Of a stretch of 64,000 bases of DNA, positions 44,929 through 54,240 are shown in pieces. The notes under the pieces were generated by a model. The model made no database searches. It saw nothing but the letters and a program-made list of their open reading frames with translations, and was not told where the DNA came from. The position numbers and the translations under genes are program-made. The stretch's first letter is position 1. Each line of letters opens with the position of its first letter. Source of the DNA: Microbacterium sp. MM2322 (GTDB taxonomy: Bacteria; Actinomycetota; Actinomycetes; Actinomycetales; Microbacteriaceae); assembly GCF_964186585.1 (NCBI RefSeq), contig NZ_OZ075067.1, positions 248,001 through 312,000 of the forward strand. Direction: 5' to 3'.

Positions 44929-46218
44929 ATGCAACGACGCATCCTCATCACAGCAGCAGCCGCATCCGGCGTGCTCGCCCTCACCGCCTGCAGCGGCGGC
45001 GGGGGAGGGGGAGGTGGTGGCGACCTCGAGGGCCGGGGCGACATCACCATCTGGTACTCCAACAACGAAGCCGAGATCGGCTGGGGCAAGGCGATGGTCG
45101 AGGCGTGGAACGCCGACCACCCCGATGAGCAGGTGAAGGCGCAGGAGATTCCCGCGGGCGCATCGAGCGAAGAGGTCATCGGCGCGGCGATCACGGCGGG
45201 CAACGCTCCCTGCCTGGTCTTCAACACCTCTCCGGCAGCGGTTCCCGGCTTCCAGCGACAGGGCGGTCTCGTCGACCTGTCGACGTTCTCCGACGGCGAC
45301 GACTACATCACCGGACGCAGCGGAGACCTCGCCGATCAGTACCGTTCCGACGACGGCGATTTCTACCAGCTGCCGTGGAAGTCGAACCCCGTGATGATCT
45401 TCTACAACAAGGACCTGTTCGCGAAGGCCGGGCTCGACCCCGAGAACCCGAAGCTGTCGACCTACGACGAGTTCCTCGAGACATCTCGCGCACTCAAGGA
45501 GGCGGGCGTCTCGGAGTACGCGATCAACCCGGCTCCGACGAGCGAGTTCTTCCAGCCCTGGTTCGACTTCTACCCGCTCTACGCCGCCCAGACCGGTGGC
45601 ACGCAGCTGCTCGAAGACGGCAAGGCCACGTTCAACGATGACGACGGTAAGGCCGTCGCCGACTTCTGGCGGACCCTCTACGACGAGAACCTCGCCGGGA
45701 ACGAGCAGTACCAGGGCGACGCTTTCGCCGACGGCTACGCCGCGATGGCGATCGTCGGTCCGTGGGCGATCAGCGTCTACGGCGACGCGATCGAATGGGG
45801 CGCGGTGCCGGTGCCGACGAAGGACGGCACGCCGGCGGGCGACACCTGGACCTTCAGCGACGCCAAGAACGTCGGCATGTTCACCGCCTGCGACAACAAG
45901 GCGACGGCCTGGGACGTCCTGAAGTTCGCGACGAGCGAGGAGCAGGACGGCGCCTGGCTCGAGGCGACGGGGCAGATGCCGCTGCGGCAGGACCTCACGG
46001 GCACCTACCCGGACTACTTCGCCGACAACCCCGCGTACGAGCAGTTCGGCGACCAGGCAGCGCGCACCGTCGAGGTCCCGAACGTGGTCGGCTCGGTGGA
46101 GATCTGGCAGGCGTTCCGCGACGGCTACTCGAAGTCGGTCATCTTCGGCGAGACGCCGGTGGACCAGTTCCTCTCCGACGCGTCGGCAGAGATCGACAAG
46201 CTGGCTTCGGCGGGTTGA
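44929..46218 (+). CDS. sugar ABC transporter substrate-binding lipoprotein
   Basis: 429 aa. Lipobox LALTAC (Cys21) followed by a Gly/Ser stretch. Family 1 solute-binding fold: ITIWYSNNEAEIGWGKAMVEAW, LPWKSNPVMIFYNKDLFAKAG, AAMAIVGPWAISVYG. It binds an oligosaccharide for the two CUT1 permeases downstream. The ATG has GAAGGAGAG about 5 nt upstream. The ATPase subunit is not encoded here; CUT1 systems often share a distant MsmK-like ATPase. Confidence 0.93.
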   Translation: MQRRILITAAAASGVLALTACSGGGGGGGGGDLEGRGDITIWYSNNEAEIGWGKAMVEAWNADHPDEQVKAQEIPAGASSEEVIGAAITAGNAPCLVFNTSPAAVPGFQRQGGLVDLSTFSDGDDYITGRSGDLADQYRSDDGDFYQLPWKSNPVMIFYNKDLFAKAGLDPENPKLSTYDEFLETSRALKEAGVSEYAINPAPTSEFFQPWFDFYPLYAAQTGGTQLLEDGKATFNDDDGKAVADFWRTLYDENLAGNEQYQGDAFADGYAAMAIVGPWAISVYGDAIEWGAVPVPTKDGTPAGDTWTFSDAKNVGMFTACDNKATAWDVLKFATSEEQDGAWLEATGQMPLRQDLTGTYPDYFADNPAYEQFGDQAARTVEVPNVVGSVEIWQAFRDGYSKSVIFGETPVDQFLSDASAEIDKLASAG

Positions 46219-46219
46219 G

Positions 46220-47197
46220 ATGACCGCCGTCGTCCCCGGTCGCGCCGGTCCCGGCGCGACGCGTGATGCCTCCCCCGAGAAGGACGGGAAGGATGCCGCG
46301 CCTCGCCGCGGCATCCTGCACCGCCTCCTCGGCGCGCAGCCTCACGGGCTCCTCTTCTCGGCGCCCTACATCGTGTTCGTCCTGGTGGTCTTCGCGTACC
46401 CGGTCGTCTTCGCGGTGTGGATGTCGTTCCAGGACTACTTCTTCGCCGCTCCCGGTGCTGTCGTCGACCGGCCGTTCGTCGGGTTCGACAACTACGTCAC
46501 CGCCCTCAGCGACCCCGAGGTCTGGCGCTCGTTCGGCAACGTCGGGATCTTCCTGATCATCAACGTGCCGCTGACGGTGGCGCTGTCCATCCTGTTGGCG
46601 ACGGCGCTCGACCGGGTGACGAAGGCGCGGACCTTCTTCCGGGTGAGCTACTACGTGCCGTACGTCACGGCATCCGTCGCGGTCGTCGCGGTGTGGCTGT
46701 TCCTCTTCGCCCGCGGCGGGCTCGTGAACAATGTTCTCGGGCCGCTCGCCCCCGACCCGTCGTGGCTCGTCAACTCGTCGCTCGCCATGCCGGTGATCGC
46801 CGTCTTCGTGACCTGGAAGGGCCTCGGGTTCTACATCCTCCTGTATCTCGCGGCTCTCCAGAACGTGCCGCGCGAGCTCTACGAATCGGTATCGATGGAC
46901 GGCGGCGGCAAGCTCCGTCAGTTCTTCGCGGTGACGGTGCCGAGCGTGCGGCCGGCGACGCTGCTCGTGGTGCTGCTCGCCACGATCACCGGAGCGAACC
47001 TCTTCACCGAGCCGTACCTGCTCACCGGCGGCGGCGGACCGAACGGCGCGTCGACCTCGCCCGTGCTGCTCATGTACCAGCGCGGCATCGAGCAGCAGAA
47101 CCCGGATGTCGCGGCCGCGATCGGCGTCGTGCTCATCGTGTTCGTGCTCGCCATCGCTCTGCTGCAACGCAAGTTGGTCGGAGGGGAGGAGCGATGA
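46220..47197 (+). CDS. CUT1 sugar ABC permease, MalF-like
   Basis: 325 aa with six helices and the EAA loop near residue 220 (RELYESVSMDGGGKLRQFF). The N-terminus is extended and cytoplasmic. It begins 1 nt after the binding-protein stop and overlaps the next permease (ATGA). Confidence 0.93.
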   Translation: MTAVVPGRAGPGATRDASPEKDGKDAAPRRGILHRLLGAQPHGLLFSAPYIVFVLVVFAYPVVFAVWMSFQDYFFAAPGAVVDRPFVGFDNYVTALSDPEVWRSFGNVGIFLIINVPLTVALSILLATALDRVTKARTFFRVSYYVPYVTASVAVVAVWLFLFARGGLVNNVLGPLAPDPSWLVNSSLAMPVIAVFVTWKGLGFYILLYLAALQNVPRELYESVSMDGGGKLRQFFAVTVPSVRPATLLVVLLATITGANLFTEPYLLTGGGGPNGASTSPVLLMYQRGIEQQNPDVAAAIGVVLIVFVLAIALLQRKLVGGEER

Positions 47198-48033
47198 AGC
47201 GCGCACTCGGTTCGAAGATCGCGATGTACGTCGGGCTGTCGATCGGCGCCCTCGCGTTCCTGTTCCCGTTCTTCTACATGGTGGTCGGCTCGCTGCAGAC
47301 GAACGTCGATCCCAGTCCGGCGGGCGCGTTCCCGAATCCGGCGAACCTCACCCTCGACAACTACTCCGCCATCAACGGTCGCATCGATCTCCTCCAGGGG
47401 CTCGCGAACTCGGGGATCTTCACCGGCGGCGTCATCCTCGGCACCGTCGTGTTCGGAGTGCTCGCCGGGTACGCGCTCGCCGTGCTCCGCTGGCGCGGCC
47501 GCGGGGCGACGTTCGCCCTCGCGCTCCTCGTGCAGGTCGTGCCGTTCCAGCTGCTCATGATCCCGCTGTACGTCATGATCGCCCGCGATTACGGCCTCGC
47601 CGACAACTACCTCGGGATGATCCTGCCGTTCTTCATCAACTCGACCGCGGTGGTGATCTTCCGGCAGTACTTCCTGCAGCTGCCGAAGGAGCTCTTCGAC
47701 GCCGCCCGCATCGACGGTGCGAACGAGTTCCGGCTGCTCTGGAGCGTCGCCCTGCCGCTCGTCCGCCCCGCCCTGCTGACGGTCGTGCTGTTGACCTTCA
47801 TCGGGCCGTGGAACGAGTTCCTGTGGCCCTTCCTCATCACGAAGGATGCCGACATGCAGCCGCTCGCGGTGTCGCTGGCGAACTTCATCTCGAACATCGC
47901 GGCATCCACTGCGAACCCGTTCGGGGCGATGATGGCCGGCGCCGTCGTGCTCGCCGCCCCCGCGGTGGCGCTGTTCCTCGTGTTCCAGCGCTACTTCACC
48001 TCCAATGACATCGGATCCGGAGTGAAAGGATGA
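47194..48033 (+). CDS. CUT1 sugar ABC permease, MalG-like
   Basis: 279 aa, six helices, EAA loop KELFDAARIDGANEFRLLW near residue 168. Partner of the MalF-like permease. The ATG overlaps its TGA and the stop overlaps the GH130 start. The long frame from 46417 lies inside the upstream permease. Confidence 0.93.
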   Translation: MKRALGSKIAMYVGLSIGALAFLFPFFYMVVGSLQTNVDPSPAGAFPNPANLTLDNYSAINGRIDLLQGLANSGIFTGGVILGTVVFGVLAGYALAVLRWRGRGATFALALLVQVVPFQLLMIPLYVMIARDYGLADNYLGMILPFFINSTAVVIFRQYFLQLPKELFDAARIDGANEFRLLWSVALPLVRPALLTVVLLTFIGPWNEFLWPFLITKDADMQPLAVSLANFISNIAASTANPFGAMMAGAVVLAAPAVALFLVFQRYFTSNDIGSGVKG

Positions 48034-49103
48034 CCATGCCCGCCGAAACCCACGTCCCCTACCGCCTCACCCGTATGGGGGTGGTGATGTCCCCCGCCGA
48101 CGGCGATCCGAACGAAGCCGAGGGGGTGCTGAACCCCGGCTCCGGCCGCGGCCCCGACGGCGAGCTGTACCTGCTGCCGCGCCTCGTCGCCGACGGCAAC
48201 GTGTCGCGGGTCGGGCTCGCCCGCGTCGTCATCGAGGACGGCATCCCCGTCGCCGTGGAGCGCGAGGGCATCGTGCTCGAGCCCGACCGCGGCTGGGAGC
48301 GCGGGGTCGGCAACTCCGGCGTCGAAGACCCGCGGATCACCTGGATCGAGACGCTCGGGCTGCACGTCATGACGTACGTGGCGTACGGGCCGCTCGGGCC
48401 CCGTACCGCCGTGGCGGTGTCGAGTGATCTGCGGGACTGGCGACGGCTCGGGCCGGCGCTCTTCCGGTACCAGGACGACCTCGACATGGACCTCAACCTG
48501 TTCCACAACAAGGACACCGTGTTCTTCCCCGAACCGGTCACCGCACCGGATGGGCGGGAGGCCCTCGCCGTGCTGCATCGTCCGATGTGGGACCTCGGCG
48601 AGACGAAGCCCGGCCAGGGCGTGCGCGTGCCGGCGGGCGTCGATGACGAGCGCCAGTCGATCTGGATCAGTTACATCCCGCTCGAGGACGTCCGCGAGGA
48701 CCTCTCCTCGCTGACCCTGTGGGAGCAGCACCGGTTCGTCGCCGGGCCCGCGTTCCCGTTCGAGGAGCTCAAGATCGGCGGCGGTCCGCCACCTCGCCGC
48801 ATCCCCGAGGGCTGGCTCGTCCTGCACCACGGGGTGACCGGAGTCCTCGAGAGCGCGTTCGCACAGCAGCAGAAGGTGAACTACGCCGCCGGGGCGATCA
48901 TCCTCGACGCCGACGACCCGTCGAGGGTCGTCGCTCGCACTCCGGAGCCGCTCCTGGCCCCGGAGACAGACGACGAGCGCAGCGGCATCGTGCCCAACGT
49001 CGTCTTCCCGACCGCGATCGAAGAGGTCGACGGCCGCCTGTTCGTGTTCTACGGCATGGCCGACTCGAAGATCGGCGTCGCCCTGCTGGAACGCACCGAC
49101 TGA
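48030..49103 (+). CDS. GH130 family glycoside phosphorylase/hydrolase (mannoside-type)
   Basis: 357 aa. Five-bladed propeller family: GVEDPRIT signature near residues 98-105, VLNPGSGRGPDGELYLLPR near the N-terminus, DLNLFHNKDTVFFPE and ILDADDPSRVVARTPEPLLAPE. GH130 enzymes phosphorolyse or hydrolyse beta-mannosides, for example mannosyl-glucose, mannobiose or N-glycan-core linkages. Which linkage is cleaved here cannot be told, but it would act on the sugar imported by the ABC system. ATGA overlap with the permease. Confidence 0.85.
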   Translation: MTMPAETHVPYRLTRMGVVMSPADGDPNEAEGVLNPGSGRGPDGELYLLPRLVADGNVSRVGLARVVIEDGIPVAVEREGIVLEPDRGWERGVGNSGVEDPRITWIETLGLHVMTYVAYGPLGPRTAVAVSSDLRDWRRLGPALFRYQDDLDMDLNLFHNKDTVFFPEPVTAPDGREALAVLHRPMWDLGETKPGQGVRVPAGVDDERQSIWISYIPLEDVREDLSSLTLWEQHRFVAGPAFPFEELKIGGGPPPRRIPEGWLVLHHGVTGVLESAFAQQQKVNYAAGAIILDADDPSRVVARTPEPLLAPETDDERSGIVPNVVFPTAIEEVDGRLFVFYGMADSKIGVALLERTD

Positions 49104-49107
49104 TCGC

Positions 49108-49182
49108 GTGCCGTTCTCCGGATGATGCGCGTGCCCCGGCCCGTTCGGGTCGCGCACGGTCGATTCATCCGGAGAACGGCAC
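49108..49182. repeat. palindromic element with CATCCGGAGAACGG arms, copy 2
   Basis: Perfect 18-bp outer arms (49108-49125 and 49165-49182) with an inner GCGCGTGCC/GCGCAC stem. It fills most of the 101-bp gap between GH130 and the secreted-protein gene. The arms match those at 26220-26291. Confidence 0.65.
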
Positions 49183-49204
49183 ACCCACCGAAAGGATCAC
49201 TCCC

Positions 49205-51211
49205 GTGAACACCTCCGCACACCGTCGTGCGGGAACCGTCGGGATCACGGCCCTCGCCGTGCTCGCTCTGACCTTCCCGCTCGGCGCGACTGCCGCCGCC
49301 GCGGCCCCGGCATCCACCGCCGTGACCAACCTCGCGCACCTCGACTTCCTGCTCGACGAGGCGACGCCCCCCGCAGACGTCGAGGGGCACAGCACCTACC
49401 GCCAGGACGAAGACCCGACCCTGACCCTGCCGTGGACCTACGCCGACGCGCGCGACGGCGGCACGTTCGAACGGGTCGGCGGCGGACCGCTCGACCCTGA
49501 GACCGGGTACTGGGGGCAGGGTGCGTACAACGCCGACGACATCACCCGCGCCGCGGTGGTCTACATCCGCCACTTTGAGCTGACCGGCGACGACGACAGC
49601 CGCAACAAGGCGTACGAGCTCCTGCGGTCTGTCGCCTACTTCCAGACGACAGACGGACCGGATGCCGGGAACGTCGTCCTCTGGATGCAGCCCGACGGCA
49701 CGCTCAACCCCTCCGCGGAGCCGGTAGAACTCCCCGACCCCTCGGACAGCGGCCCGAGCTACTGGCTCGCGCGCACGCTGTGGGCTCTCGGCGAGGGGTA
49801 TGCCGCGTTCAAGGACGAGGACCCGGAGTTCGCCGCCTTCCTCGACGACCGCCTCGACCTCTCGCTCGGTGCGCTCAACCGTCAGGTCCTCTCCACCTAC
49901 GGGCAGTGGACGGTCTCCGACGGCAAGCGGGTCCCGACGTGGCTGATCACGAACGGGGCGGATGCCTCGGCTGAAGCCGCGCTCGGCCTCGCCGCGCGCG
50001 TCGAAGCCGGTCCCGACCGCGCCTCCGCAACCGCTCTGCGGAAGCTCGCGAGGGGCATCGCCGGAATGGCGGACGGCTCGACGCGGGAGTGGCCGTATAA
50101 GGCGGTGCTCCCGTGGGCGGAGTCGCCGGCGATCTGGCACGCATGGGGCTCGCAGATGCCGGCGGCGCTGGCCGCGGCATCCGTCGCCCTCGGCGACCGT
50201 TCGCTCGCTCGTCCCGCCGTCGCCGACGCGACCACGTTCACGACCACGCTGCTGACCGCCGGGGGACCCGACAACGGGTGGAACCCGAGCCCGGTCGACC
50301 GGGTGCAGATCGCCTACGGCGCGGACTCACGGGTGCAGTCGCTGCTGGGGGTCGCCGAGGCGACCGGGTCGGAAGGGTTCGAGGACCTCGCGGCGATGCA
50401 GGCCGCATGGTTCTTCGGTGCCAACCACGCCGGGCAGCGCATGTACGACCCTGCGACGGGAGTCACCTACGACGGCCTGCAGCCCGACGGGACCGTCAAC
50501 CGCAACAGCGGCGCAGAGTCGACGATCCACGGTCTGCTCACCGCTCTCGCTCTTGACGCGAACCCCGGAGTGAAGCGGCAGGCCCTCTCGCTGACGGAGG
50601 TCGCCGATCGCGAGGGGCTGACATGGGCCGAGGCGGAGGATGCCGCGGCCACGACCGGCGAGGTCTCGACGCCGGAGTCGTGGACGGGGGAGTCCAGCTG
50701 GTCGGGTGACAAGCTGACGCTCTCACGTGGTGACACTGCCGTCTTCGACGTCGGTAGGGCCGACACCGATCGGTGGATCGAACCGGTCGTGTGGTCGGAA
50801 ATCGGCGAGCGGACGTCGTCGACGTGGACCAGCGGGCGCTCGACGCTCGGCATGCTCCGGCTGACCGGGCCTGCGCAGGGCATCTCGCCGACGCCGGGTG
50901 CGATGCATCCGCACACCCTGTCGAAGGCGATGCCGGGGTCGCGCGATGAGATCCGGGTCGCCTCGACGCGCGGCGACCTGCAGCTCGACGGCATCCTCGT
51001 CCGCCCGTTCGTCTCCCGCCTCGTTCTCGAAGGCGACCGGGGAGCGCGGACCGAACTGGTGCATTCGGCCGCACGGTCGCCGCAGAAGGTGACCGTCGGG
51101 CCGGGGCGCATCGACGTGTACGACGAGCGCGGCCGCGAGGTGCGCGTGAAGAAGGACCGCTCGGGCGCACTCATCCTGCCCGCGGGTGGTTTCGCGATCG
51201 TGGAGCGCTGA
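49205..51211 (+). CDS. large secreted protein of the sugar cluster, glycosidase-like alpha/alpha barrel suspected
   Basis: 668 aa. Signal peptide to about residue 36 (TVGITALAVLALTFPLGATAAAAA). Residues 40-440 are helical with repeated aromatic, Gly-rich segments (GYWGQGAYNADDITRAAVVYIRH, GPSYWLARTLWALGEGYAAF, WPYKAVLPWAESPAIWHAWGSQM, SGAESTIHGLL), a pattern seen in six-hairpin glycosidases. The last 180 residues are beta-rich, possibly carbohydrate-binding. No family signature was recognised with certainty. The GTG at 49205 has AAAGGA upstream. Probably cleaves an extracellular polymer to feed the ABC importer and GH130. Confidence 0.72.
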   Translation: MNTSAHRRAGTVGITALAVLALTFPLGATAAAAAPASTAVTNLAHLDFLLDEATPPADVEGHSTYRQDEDPTLTLPWTYADARDGGTFERVGGGPLDPETGYWGQGAYNADDITRAAVVYIRHFELTGDDDSRNKAYELLRSVAYFQTTDGPDAGNVVLWMQPDGTLNPSAEPVELPDPSDSGPSYWLARTLWALGEGYAAFKDEDPEFAAFLDDRLDLSLGALNRQVLSTYGQWTVSDGKRVPTWLITNGADASAEAALGLAARVEAGPDRASATALRKLARGIAGMADGSTREWPYKAVLPWAESPAIWHAWGSQMPAALAAASVALGDRSLARPAVADATTFTTTLLTAGGPDNGWNPSPVDRVQIAYGADSRVQSLLGVAEATGSEGFEDLAAMQAAWFFGANHAGQRMYDPATGVTYDGLQPDGTVNRNSGAESTIHGLLTALALDANPGVKRQALSLTEVADREGLTWAEAEDAAATTGEVSTPESWTGESSWSGDKLTLSRGDTAVFDVGRADTDRWIEPVVWSEIGERTSSTWTSGRSTLGMLRLTGPAQGISPTPGAMHPHTLSKAMPGSRDEIRVASTRGDLQLDGILVRPFVSRLVLEGDRGARTELVHSAARSPQKVTVGPGRIDVYDERGREVRVKKDRSGALILPAGGFAIVER

Positions 51212-51247
51212 CGAGGCGACCGGGTCGCGGTGGATGCCGCGGCCCGG

Positions 51248-52342
51248 TCACCGTCGGAACGCCCAGTCGGGCAGGTGGGCGTGCGCGACGAACGACCGTA
51301 CGATCTCCGCGAGGCCGTGCTCGGGCTCGATGCGGAGCGCCGCCGCCGCGTAACGGTCGGCGTGGGTCGACCGTCCCAGCGACCACGCGAGCCAGGCGGC
51401 GGTCGCGAGGGCCCCGGCCCGGTGGGCCTCGGGAATCTGCGCCGCGACGCACCGCACCAGCTCCAGCGCGGTGTCGAGTCGTCGCGGATCCGGCCGCTCG
51501 CTCTCTCCCCACATCACCGAGGCGAGGTCGGCGGGGTACTCCTCGCCCGCCTCCCAGCGGCGCTGCGCATCGAGCGCCGTGTCGCCGCCGGCGCGGTCGC
51601 TCGCCCATTGCACGATGCCGACGTCGCGCAGGGACGGGCGGGCGAGGCACCAGCCGAGCACTGCCGCCTGCATCGGGTCGAGGGCGGCGGCATCCCATTC
51701 GAGGCAGTCCTCGTAGAGTCCGGGCAGATCGTCGAGCGCGCAGCCGGCTTCGAGGGCGGCCGGATCGAGCGGGAGGGGTGAACCATCGACGGCGGGGATG
51801 CCGCACAGCACCGCCAGGGCGGCTTCGAGCGACAGGAGCGCCGTGCCGACGCTCGTCACGGCCGCCGGCTCCACGGCGGGGAGCGCCGCGCCGCCGTGCT
51901 GGTCGCCGTCGACGGGCGGCAGGTATCTTTCGAGCGCCGCGAGGGGGCGACCGCCCGACGGCACCCGGTCGTCGTAGTGCGAGCCCCATCCGGTGCCGGC
52001 CACCGTCAGCACGTCGACGATGTCGAGGCCGCACGCGCCCGCCGACCGTTCGAGTGCGTTCGCGAGCGCTGCTCCCGGCAGCTCCCGATGTGCGGATGCC
52101 GCGGTGTAGACGACAGCTGCGAAACCGTCGGCATCCGAGACGCGGCAGACCATGCCGACCACGGTCGCGGCGACGGAGTCGAGCGGCACGCCGGCAGGCG
52201 GGAGGTCGACGCGCAGGGCGCCGAGACTTCGTCCCCGCGTCATCGGTACGACGACGAGGCTCTCGGTCGGGGTGAAGCCGAGGAGGCGGGGGACAAGGGC
52301 GAGGAAGTGCGCGGAATCCGCGGCGGTGACGATCGTGGACAT
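51248..52342 (-). CDS. DUF4192 protein
   Basis: 364 aa. LVPRLLGFTPTESLVVVPMTRGRSLGALRVDLP near residues 12-44 is the DUF4192 hallmark. Conserved EYPADLASVMWGE and WLAWSLGRSTHADRYAAAAL lie in the C-terminal half. Cytoplasmic, actinobacteria-restricted family of unknown function. ATG at 52342 chosen; a slightly longer frame begins at 52363. Confidence 0.87.
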   Translation of the reverse strand: MSTIVTAADSAHFLALVPRLLGFTPTESLVVVPMTRGRSLGALRVDLPPAGVPLDSVAATVVGMVCRVSDADGFAAVVYTAASAHRELPGAALANALERSAGACGLDIVDVLTVAGTGWGSHYDDRVPSGGRPLAALERYLPPVDGDQHGGAALPAVEPAAVTSVGTALLSLEAALAVLCGIPAVDGSPLPLDPAALEAGCALDDLPGLYEDCLEWDAAALDPMQAAVLGWCLARPSLRDVGIVQWASDRAGGDTALDAQRRWEAGEEYPADLASVMWGESERPDPRRLDTALELVRCVAAQIPEAHRAGALATAAWLAWSLGRSTHADRYAAAALRIEPEHGLAEIVRSFVAHAHLPDWAFRR

Positions 52343-52461
52343 GGCCCCACGTTTGCGCCGCACTCGAGCGCTCGGCCCGGCAGTCGAGGCTTCTGGGGAC
52401 AGCCCACGCGGAGGCCGCCCTGGTGCAGAACGCTCCGGTCTGCGGGAGGGCAGGGGGAGAT

Positions 52462-52467
52462 TACGAT
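52462..52467 (+). promoter_or_regulatory. -10 hexamer TACGAT, leaderless promoter of 66-aa membrane protein
   Basis: Exact TANNNT with 6 nt to the ATG at 52474. Confidence 0.5.
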
Positions 52468-52473
52468 GGGGGT

Positions 52474-52674
52474 ATGGGTGACATCTGGGGTGCGATCGTG
52501 TGGGGACTGATTCCCACGATCGTGGTTGCCGGCCTGTTCGCCTTCGTGATCCGCAGCATCCTCCGCATGGACCGCACCGAGCGCAAGCTCTATGCCCGGG
52601 TCGAAGCCGAGGAACGGCTCAAGCGCGGTCTTCCCCCTCGCGACGAAACCGCCGGTCGATCCGCCAAACGATAG
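52474..52674 (+). CDS. 66-aa single-pass membrane protein
   Basis: One N-terminal transmembrane helix (IWGAIVWGLIPTIVVAGLFAFVI), then a charged cytoplasmic tail (RMDRTERKLYARVEAEERLKR). Conserved small proteins of this shape precede cardiolipin synthase in several actinobacteria; function unknown. Start supported by the leaderless hexamer; the frame from 52423 is longer without support. Confidence 0.75.
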   Translation: MGDIWGAIVWGLIPTIVVAGLFAFVIRSILRMDRTERKLYARVEAEERLKRGLPPRDETAGRSAKR

Positions 52675-52701
52675 GCTGAGCCCACACTCTCTGGGGGCCT
52701 C

Positions 52702-54171
52702 GTGATCAGCATCAGCGTCGACTGGACGTGGACGTGGTGGATCGTCCTCATCCTGATGTTCGACATCTCGGTGCGCATCATCGCGGTGTTCATCATCCCG
52801 CGCAACCGTCGCCCGACGGCGGCGATGGCGTGGCTCCTCGCCATCTACTTCATCCCGGTCATCGGCATCCTGCTCTTCCTCCTCATCGGCAATCCGCGGC
52901 TGCCGCGCAAGCGTCGGAAGGAGCAGGAGTCGATCAACGACGCCTTCCGGCAGGCGAGCGAAGGGCTCGACTTCGGCACGCTGCGCCCCGATGCCCCTGA
53001 TTGGTTCACGCAGCTCGTCGGGCTCAACCGCACGCTCGGCGCCCTCCCCATCGCCGGCGACAACGGCGCTCAGATCATCTCCGACTATCAGGGCAGCCTC
53101 GACACGATGGCGGCCGAGATCGACCGGGCCACCCGCTACGTGCACGTCGAGTTCTACATCCTGCAGTCCGACGGCGCGACGGACGAGTTCTTCTCTGCGC
53201 TCGAGCGTGCGACGGCGCGTGGCGTGATCGTCCGCGTTCTGCTCGATCACTGGGCGAACCGCTGGAAGCCGAACTACCGGGCGACGATCTCGCGCCTCGA
53301 GCGGATGGGCGCGCACTGGCGGCTCATGCTGCCCGTGCAGCCGCTGAAGGGCAAGTACCAGCGGCCCGACCTCCGCAACCACCGCAAACTCGTCGTCATC
53401 GACGGTGCCGTCGGTTTCATCGGCTCGCAGAACGTGACGGACCGCAGCTACAACCTGAAGGCGAATCTGCGCCGTGGCCTGCAGTGGGTGGACCTGATGG
53501 TGCGCGTCGACGGGCCGGTCGTGGCATCCCTGTCGGCCGTCTTCGTCTCGGACTGGTACGGCGAGACGGGCGAGGTGTTCGCCGTCGAATCCGATTTCTT
53601 GACGGATGCCGGGACCGGCGACCTCGACTGTCAGATCGTCCCGAGCGGCCCGGGCTTCGAATACGAGAACAACCTGAAGCTGTTCCTGAGTCTCATCTTC
53701 GGTGCGAAGAAGAAGATCGTCATGGTCAGCCCGTACTTCGTCCCAGACGAGGGACTGCTGCTCGCGATCCAGACCGCGTGCCATCGCGGCGTCGAGGTCG
53801 AGCTGTTCGTCTCCGAAGAGGGCGACCAGGCGATGGTCTACCACGCGCAGCGCAGCTACTACGAGCAGCTCCTTGCGACGGGGGTGAAGATCTGGATGTA
53901 CAAGCGGCCCTACATCCTGCATTCGAAGTCGATGTCGATCGACGACGAGGTCGCCGTCGTCGGGTCGAGCAACATGGACATGCGCTCGTTCGGTCTCAAC
54001 CTCGAGGTGACGATGCTCGTCCGCGGCAGCGAGTTCGTCGATCAGCTCCGCAACGTCGAAGACCAGTACCGCGGCATGTCCCGCGAACTGACGATCGAGG
54101 AATGGGACAAGCGCCCCATCCGCTCGGTCATCCTCGACAACCTCGCCCGGCTGACCTCCGCGCTGCAGTGA
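52702..54171 (+). CDS. cls: cardiolipin synthase
   Basis: 489 aa. Two N-terminal transmembrane helices (residues 5-25, 37-57), then two phospholipase-D domains with HKD motifs: NHRKLVVIDG near 226 and LHSKSMSIDD near 405. Condenses phosphatidylglycerol to cardiolipin at the membrane. GTG start at 52702 with a GGGGG tract upstream; 27 nt after the small membrane-protein gene, probably co-transcribed. Confidence 0.95.
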   Translation: MISISVDWTWTWWIVLILMFDISVRIIAVFIIPRNRRPTAAMAWLLAIYFIPVIGILLFLLIGNPRLPRKRRKEQESINDAFRQASEGLDFGTLRPDAPDWFTQLVGLNRTLGALPIAGDNGAQIISDYQGSLDTMAAEIDRATRYVHVEFYILQSDGATDEFFSALERATARGVIVRVLLDHWANRWKPNYRATISRLERMGAHWRLMLPVQPLKGKYQRPDLRNHRKLVVIDGAVGFIGSQNVTDRSYNLKANLRRGLQWVDLMVRVDGPVVASLSAVFVSDWYGETGEVFAVESDFLTDAGTGDLDCQIVPSGPGFEYENNLKLFLSLIFGAKKKIVMVSPYFVPDEGLLLAIQTACHRGVEVELFVSEEGDQAMVYHAQRSYYEQLLATGVKIWMYKRPYILHSKSMSIDDEVAVVGSSNMDMRSFGLNLEVTMLVRGSEFVDQLRNVEDQYRGMSRELTIEEWDKRPIRSVILDNLARLTSALQ

Positions 54172-54240
54172 GACGCCCCGCAGACTGGTGACACTCAGAG
54201 AGTGGATGCCGCGGCATCCGCTGTCTGGAAGGGAAACCTC

